The notes under the pieces were generated by a model. The model saw nothing but the letters and a program-made list of their open reading frames with translations. It searched no databases and had not been told where the DNA came from. The position numbers were made by a program, and so were the translations under genes. From Sphingomonas folli (GTDB taxonomy: Bacteria > Pseudomonadota > Alphaproteobacteria > Sphingomonadales > Sphingomonadaceae), in assembly GCF_019429525.1 (NCBI RefSeq), contig NZ_JAHXZL010000010.1, positions 124,001-188,000 of the forward strand: DNA of 64,000 nucleotides. Direction: 5' to 3'. This document shows, piece by piece, positions 60,179-64,000 of this stretch (positions are counted from its first letter, which is position 1; every line of letters begins with the position of its first letter).

Positions 60179-61996
60179 ATGCAGGGGCGGGACGCCGGGC
60201 CGGGTGAGCGCCATGCCGCGCGTGACTGGCTGGAGCGGGCGGCGCGCGTGATCGACCGCGACTGGCTGCGGCTGTCGCTGCTCGCCTGGGTCGCGATCGC
60301 GGCCTGGTTCGTGTGGCAGCGCTGGGCCGCGATCCACTGGCTGTCGCTGGGCGACACCGACGACAACATGCGGCTGATGCAGGTGCGCGCGCTGCTGAAC
60401 GGCCAGGGCTGGTACGACCTGCGCGACTATCGGCTGAACCCGCCGGGCGGCTTCGACATCCACTGGTCGCGGCTGGTCGACCTGCCGATCGCGGGGCTGA
60501 TCCTGCTGCTGCGCCCGCTGGTCGGCTACGCGGAGGCGGAGCGGCTGGCGTGCGGCATCGCCCCGCTGCTCCCCGCCGCGGTGACGTTGGTGGCGCTGGG
60601 CGCGACGCTGCGGCGGCTGGTCCACCCGCTCGCCTGGGTACTCGCGCCCGCGCTGTTCCTCGCCACCAACGTGACGCTCGGCATGTTCCTGCCCGACCGC
60701 ATCGACCATCACGGCTGGCAGCTGGCGATGCTGGCGGTGACCGTGGCGGGGCTGTGCGACCCGCGCGGCGCGCGCGGCGGCGCGCTGGTGGGGATCGCCA
60801 CCGCGGTGTCGCTGACGATCGGGCTGGAGATGCTGCCCTATGCCGCCATGGCGGGCGCGATCATCGCGCTCGCCTGGGTGATCGACCGCGGCGAGCGCGA
60901 CCGGCTCGCGGTCTACGCGCTGACGCTCGCGGGGGGCGCGGCGGCGGGCTATGCCGGCTTCGCCTCCTACGCCAACCGCGTGCTGCGCTGCGACGCGCTG
61001 ACGCCGGTGTGGCTGTCGGTGGTGGTGCTCGCGGGGGGGCTGCTGCTGCTGCTCGCGCTGGTCGACCCGAAGCGGCCGGCGGCGCGGCTGGTGCTGGCGC
61101 TGGCGGCGGGGGCGGCGGTGGCGGCCTTCTTCGCGCTCGCCTTCCCGCAGTGCCTCGGCCGCCCCGAGCAGGTGTCGGACGAGCTCTACACCACCTGGCT
61201 CGCCAACGTGCGCGAGGCCAAGCCGATCTATCGCCACCCGCTGCGGATCGCGCTGCCGATCGTGACGCTGCCGATCATCGGGCTGATCGGCGCGCTGCTC
61301 GCGACCTGGCGCGCGCGGCGCGCGCCCGCGCTGCGCGGCTGGGCGTGCGTCGCCCTGTTCGGCGCCTTCGCCGCGCTGATGCTGCTGTGGCAGGCGCGCG
61401 CGGGGCCGGCGGCGCAGCTGCTCGCGATCCCCGGCGCCGCCGCGCTCGCCTGGGCGACGCTGCCGTGGCTGCTCGCGCCGCGCTACTGGCCGGTGAAGGC
61501 CTTCGCGGCGGTGGCGGTGTTCGTGCTGGTGTCGGGCAGTTTCGCGCAGCTGGCGGTCGACTGGTTCAGGATCGACCGGCCCAGCGCCTATGTCCGCCGC
61601 GTCAACAAGGCGACCGGGCGGTGCATGACGATCCCCGCGATGGCGCCGCTCAACCGGCTGCCGCGGCAGACGATCTTCACCTTCGTCGACATCGGCCCGC
61701 GGCTGATCACGCTGACCCACCACGACGCCATCGCGGGGCCGTACCACCGCAACGGCGACGCGATCCTGGACGTCCACCACGCCTTCAAGGGCACGCCCGA
61801 GCGCGCGCGCGCGATCATGAAGCGCCACCGCGCGACGCTGCTGCTGGTGTGCCCCGACATGGCGGAATCGACCAACTATCGCGCCAGGGCGCCCGGCGGC
61901 TTCTACGCGCGGCTGGCGCGCGGCGAGCATTTCGACTGGCTCGTGCCGGTGCCGCTGCGGAAGGGCTCGCCGTTCCGGGCGTTCCGGATCGAGTAG
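60179..61996 (+). CDS. STT3/GT-C-like integral membrane protein
   Basis: About 605 residues from ATG 60179 (GAAGGAAG upstream); TTG 60173 is an alternative. One helix lies near 30-50, then a loop with WLSLGDTDDNMRLMQVRALL and GGFDIHWSRLVDLP, the Asp-rich first loop characteristic of GT-C enzymes. About eleven more helices reach about 465, and a soluble C-domain follows (about 470-605) with FTFVDIGPRLITLTHHDAIA. STT3-like proteins transfer glycans from lipid carriers. A role in protein or lipid glycosylation is inferred, and no acceptor can be named. Confidence 0.7.
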   Translation: MQGRDAGPGERHAARDWLERAARVIDRDWLRLSLLAWVAIAAWFVWQRWAAIHWLSLGDTDDNMRLMQVRALLNGQGWYDLRDYRLNPPGGFDIHWSRLVDLPIAGLILLLRPLVGYAEAERLACGIAPLLPAAVTLVALGATLRRLVHPLAWVLAPALFLATNVTLGMFLPDRIDHHGWQLAMLAVTVAGLCDPRGARGGALVGIATAVSLTIGLEMLPYAAMAGAIIALAWVIDRGERDRLAVYALTLAGGAAAGYAGFASYANRVLRCDALTPVWLSVVVLAGGLLLLLALVDPKRPAARLVLALAAGAAVAAFFALAFPQCLGRPEQVSDELYTTWLANVREAKPIYRHPLRIALPIVTLPIIGLIGALLATWRARRAPALRGWACVALFGAFAALMLLWQARAGPAAQLLAIPGAAALAWATLPWLLAPRYWPVKAFAAVAVFVLVSGSFAQLAVDWFRIDRPSAYVRRVNKATGRCMTIPAMAPLNRLPRQTIFTFVDIGPRLITLTHHDAIAGPYHRNGDAILDVHHAFKGTPERARAIMKRHRATLLLVCPDMAESTNYRARAPGGFYARLARGEHFDWLVPVPLRKGSPFRAFRIE

Positions 61997-62091
61997 GGCG
62001 GCTTCCTCCCCCCGCGGGCGAAGGGTGAGGCGCCGCGCCCGCGGGCGGCGTGCGCGACGAGCCCGTCAGGGGAGCGAGGACCGCGCTCGCC

Positions 62092-62547
62092 TCACAAGCG
62101 CCCGTAGCGCGCGGCGAAGTCGCGGTCGGACATCATCAGGTAGCGCACCATGTCGACGATCGACAGCGGCACCGTCACCAGCGCGCCGATCACGGTGAAG
62201 GTCAGCACCGCCATCACGATCCCCGAGGTGACGCGGCCGAGGTAGAAGCGGTGGATGCCCAACATGCCGAAGAGCAAGGCCAGCACCGCGGCGATATATC
62301 TGTTGCGATCGGTGGTCGGCACCGGCGCGGCGACGGGCAATGGCGCGTCCCTCGCCGCGGGCGCGACCGGCACCGGGTAGACGTTGCGCGCCCGCCCCGC
62401 CGCCGCCTCGAAGTCGACCAGCTGCCCGCGCGACGGCTCGCCGTGCTGCGCCCAGTCCTCGGGCGCGAAGGTGTAGCGCTGCCCGTCCTCGCCCGCGACC
62501 AGCCCGTCGCCGCTGCGTACGTCTACCCCGAGTATCTGTCCGCGCAT
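62092..62547 (-). CDS. TM2 domain protein
   Basis: 151 residues. The N-terminal half (about 1-65) is soluble and contains RGQILGVDVRSGDGLVAGED, a small OB-like fold often seen in front of membrane segments in this group. The C-terminal half is the TM2 domain: ALLFGMLGIHRFYLGRVTSG followed by a second helix and VDMVRYL. Function unknown for bacterial TM2 proteins. It is leftward, 61997-62091 being a short GC-rich intergenic stretch with no gene. Confidence 0.85.
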   Translation of the reverse strand: MRGQILGVDVRSGDGLVAGEDGQRYTFAPEDWAQHGEPSRGQLVDFEAAAGRARNVYPVPVAPAARDAPLPVAAPVPTTDRNRYIAAVLALLFGMLGIHRFYLGRVTSGIVMAVLTFTVIGALVTVPLSIVDMVRYLMMSDRDFAARYGRL

Positions 62548-62658
62548 CCGTGACTCCGTCGTGCGACGCCGGTGTTCCCGCAGCCGCGCGCGAAAGGCAA
62601 GGGGAGGGGAGCCCGCGCTCCGGCGCAGGCGGGAGCCCAGCGCCGCGGACAGGCTATG

Positions 62659-63429
62659 CTACAGCAGCAGTTCCTGCGGCGTCATCCGCCCGACGTGACC
62701 GCCGCCGCGACGCCGCGCCATCTCGGTCTCGGCGGTGTAGCGCACGTCGGGGTCGCGGTCGGTGAGGAACTTGACCAGGCTCTCCTCCTCGATCTCGCGC
62801 CACTCCTTGCCGCGGTCGGGCCCGTAGCGGACGCGCGGCAGCAGCCCGGGCTCGCTGGTCCATTGGATCAGCTGCGCCACCGAGGCCTCGTTGAGCTGGT
62901 CGCGCAGATGGTGCGCGGTGACATAGGCGTCGGGGAAGGCGCGGTGCGCGGGCAGGCCGCGCTCATGCTCCAGCCCCGCGGGCTTGCGCCAGTAGCGCAG
63001 CACCTGGTTGGAGAAACTGGGACTGTCGGGCCACAGCCGCAGCGCGCATTTCCAGGTGCAGATCCAGTCGGCGCCATGGGTCAGCGCGGCGGTGCAGAAC
63101 TGCTCCTCGAAGGCCGAGCGATGCGCGGCCAGCGCGACGCGGCGCGGATAGGGATCGAGCACCTGGCGCGCGACGTCGTGCCACCACGGCGCCTCGGCGA
63201 CGTCCTCGTCGCGGATATGATGGATCGCCTGGGTGATCGCGGGCATCGGCCGGCCCGGGTTGACGAGGATGTTGCCCCCCTCGCCGTACAATTCCCACCG
63301 CCCGTCGGCGCCGAGCGCGACGTCCTGCCAGCCGACCTCGCACACCGCGTGCGCGGGCGGGGCCGCGCCGGTGGTCTCGAGGTCGATGACGCGGACGATC
63401 TGCGGCTGCGGGCGGCGGGCGTAACTCAT
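62659..63429 (-). CDS. DnaQ-like 3'-5' exonuclease
   Basis: 256 residues from ATG 63429. The exonuclease core has VRVIDLETTGAAPPAHAVCE (Exo I, with the D-x-E pair), ITQAIHHIRDEDVAEAPWW and LAAHRSAFEEQF (Exo II region, with H in place of the more usual N-A-x-F-D). PAHRAFPDAYVTAHHLRD is the Exo III region (H and D). The C-terminal 60 residues, WREIEEESLVKFLTDRDPDV and beyond, form a short tail. It should be a DEDDh-type nuclease of DNA or RNA repair or turnover. Leftward, 111 bases after nothing but repeat DNA upstream. Confidence 0.85.
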   Translation of the reverse strand: MSYARRPQPQIVRVIDLETTGAAPPAHAVCEVGWQDVALGADGRWELYGEGGNILVNPGRPMPAITQAIHHIRDEDVAEAPWWHDVARQVLDPYPRRVALAAHRSAFEEQFCTAALTHGADWICTWKCALRLWPDSPSFSNQVLRYWRKPAGLEHERGLPAHRAFPDAYVTAHHLRDQLNEASVAQLIQWTSEPGLLPRVRYGPDRGKEWREIEEESLVKFLTDRDPDVRYTAETEMARRRGGGHVGRMTPQELLL

Positions 63430-63541
63430 GTGAGCCGCTATGTGGGGCCGCGGCGGGGCGAATGCCAGCGCGCGGCGAGGAGGGGGCAGGCTGCGCCGTG
63501 GGGGCGGGGGGGGCGGGGCCAGGACGGCGGAACATGCCCGT

Positions 63542-63668
63542 TCGCACCGGCCCGTCCTCACTGGCGGGGGCACGCGCGGTCTCGGACCGCGCTTTCCCGG
63601 TGGCCCGGACGCGCGGCGGTCCGCACCGCGCTCTCCCGACTAGCGGGCGCGGGCCGGTGCGCACCGCC
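63542..63668. repeat. Degenerate tandem repeat, about 39-base units
   Basis: Three and a quarter units start at 63542, 63581, 63621 and 63659. Each has a CGCACCG- or CGGACCG-like start, a TCCCG or CCCGT core and a GCGCGG or GGGCCGG end. No gene is supported in 63430-63938; it contains this array and the palindrome that follows. Confidence 0.5.
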
Positions 63669-63679
63669 ACATCCGCCGG

Positions 63680-63848
63680 CGTCATCCTGAGCTTGTCTCG
63701 GGATCCACCGGGCCGCGAGCCCTGTCGCCCCGCCGTCGACGAGGGTGCGTGCCGCGAGCGGTCGGCGTTCGGGCCGCACCGTGGCATCCTCTCACCGGCG
63801 AGAGGAGCAGGCGGATGAGGGGATCCTGAGACCAGCTCGGGATGGCGC
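63680..63848. repeat. GTCATCC-type dispersed palindrome, enlarged copy
   Basis: The left arm GCGTCATCCTGAGCTTGTCT is followed by CGGGATCCACCG. The right arm is GGGATCCTGAGACCAGCTCGG followed by GATGGCGCC. The middle (about 70 bases) is longer than in 11690-11787 or 54171-54265. Confidence 0.65.
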
Positions 63849-63938
63849 CACGGGGGGTGGTGAGTGCGGAGATCCCGGCGCCGGCGCGGATCCGCCGGCG
63901 GCTCGTCGCCTCGGCCCAGCGCCGCCTCGACCCTCGGC

Positions 63939-64000
63939 TCAGCGGCGGAAGGGGTCCTCGAACGGCGAGACCGGGCCGCGCAGCTCGGCCGCCTCGGCCG
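63939..64000 (-). CDS. C-terminus of an unidentified gene cut by the window edge
   Basis: On the minus strand the last codons read AEAAELRGPVSPFEDPFRR and then stop (TGA at 63941-63939). The base pattern is coding-like, but only 20 codons are inside the window, so no family can be assigned. Confidence 0.4.
   Translation of the reverse strand, partial: AEAAELRGPVSPFEDPFRR

Overview
The window is very GC-rich (about 70 % by eye) and fits an alphaproteobacterium of the order Sphingomonadales, most likely Sphingomonas. Three things suggest this: a PEP-CTERM protein of the sphingomonad type at 43068-43823, dispersed GTCATCC-type and CCTCCCC-type palindromes between genes, and an exopolysaccharide (EPS) locus in which one transporter set serves many glycosyltransferases. 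No rRNA, tRNA or CRISPR array was found.

Left edge (1-5389): a fragment of an IS110-type element, then a cyclic-di-GMP pair (HD-GYP and GGDEF genes), a soluble chemoreceptor, a frameshifted cupin gene and a PPP-type phosphatase.

EPS island (about 5400-52600). The leftward block 5406-15861 carries the export core: an outer-membrane export protein, a beta-barrel, a Wzc-like co-polymerase/tyrosine kinase, a flippase, a glycosyltransferase, two sugar-type oxidoreductases and a Wzy-like polymerase. A divergent intergenic region faces the rightward block 16078-25119, with six glycosyltransferases and a second flippase. Then leftward come a DUF1501/DUF1800 secreted pair, a hexapeptide acetyltransferase, a membrane-anchored glycoside hydrolase and three GT4 enzymes (25127-34653). 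Rightward 34846-38837 holds a second polymerase, a polysaccharide pyruvyltransferase and a third flippase. Leftward 38848-51349 holds a GT4, the priming phosphoglycosyltransferase, a PilZ protein, two DUF1996 proteins around a PEP-CTERM protein, a third polymerase, three glycosyltransferases and a fourth flippase. A GT4 at 51483-52577 closes the island. In total I count fifteen glycosyltransferases, four flippases and three polymerase/ligase-like proteins, against one priming enzyme and one export set. No nucleotide-sugar synthesis genes are present, so precursors must come from elsewhere.

Right edge (52600-64000): a broken IS110-family transposase whose upstream region folds into consecutive stem-loops and partly recurs at the left edge. 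After it come mostly housekeeping or unrelated genes: a DUF457-type membrane protein, a GST, CsaA, a vanadium-haloperoxidase-like phosphatase, a YjbQ protein, a glucokinase-like protein with a degenerate phosphate loop, a methyltransferase and GtrA pair, a large STT3-like membrane protein, a TM2 protein, an exonuclease, and the C-terminus of one more gene.

Main points to look at: the IS110 remnants at both ends of the island and their possible bridge-RNA relic; the surplus of flippases and polymerases; the DUF1996 / PEP-CTERM / DUF1996 and DUF1501 / DUF1800 surface modules; paired dyads upstream of the priming transferase; and the glucokinase-like protein lacking its usual ATP-binding residues.
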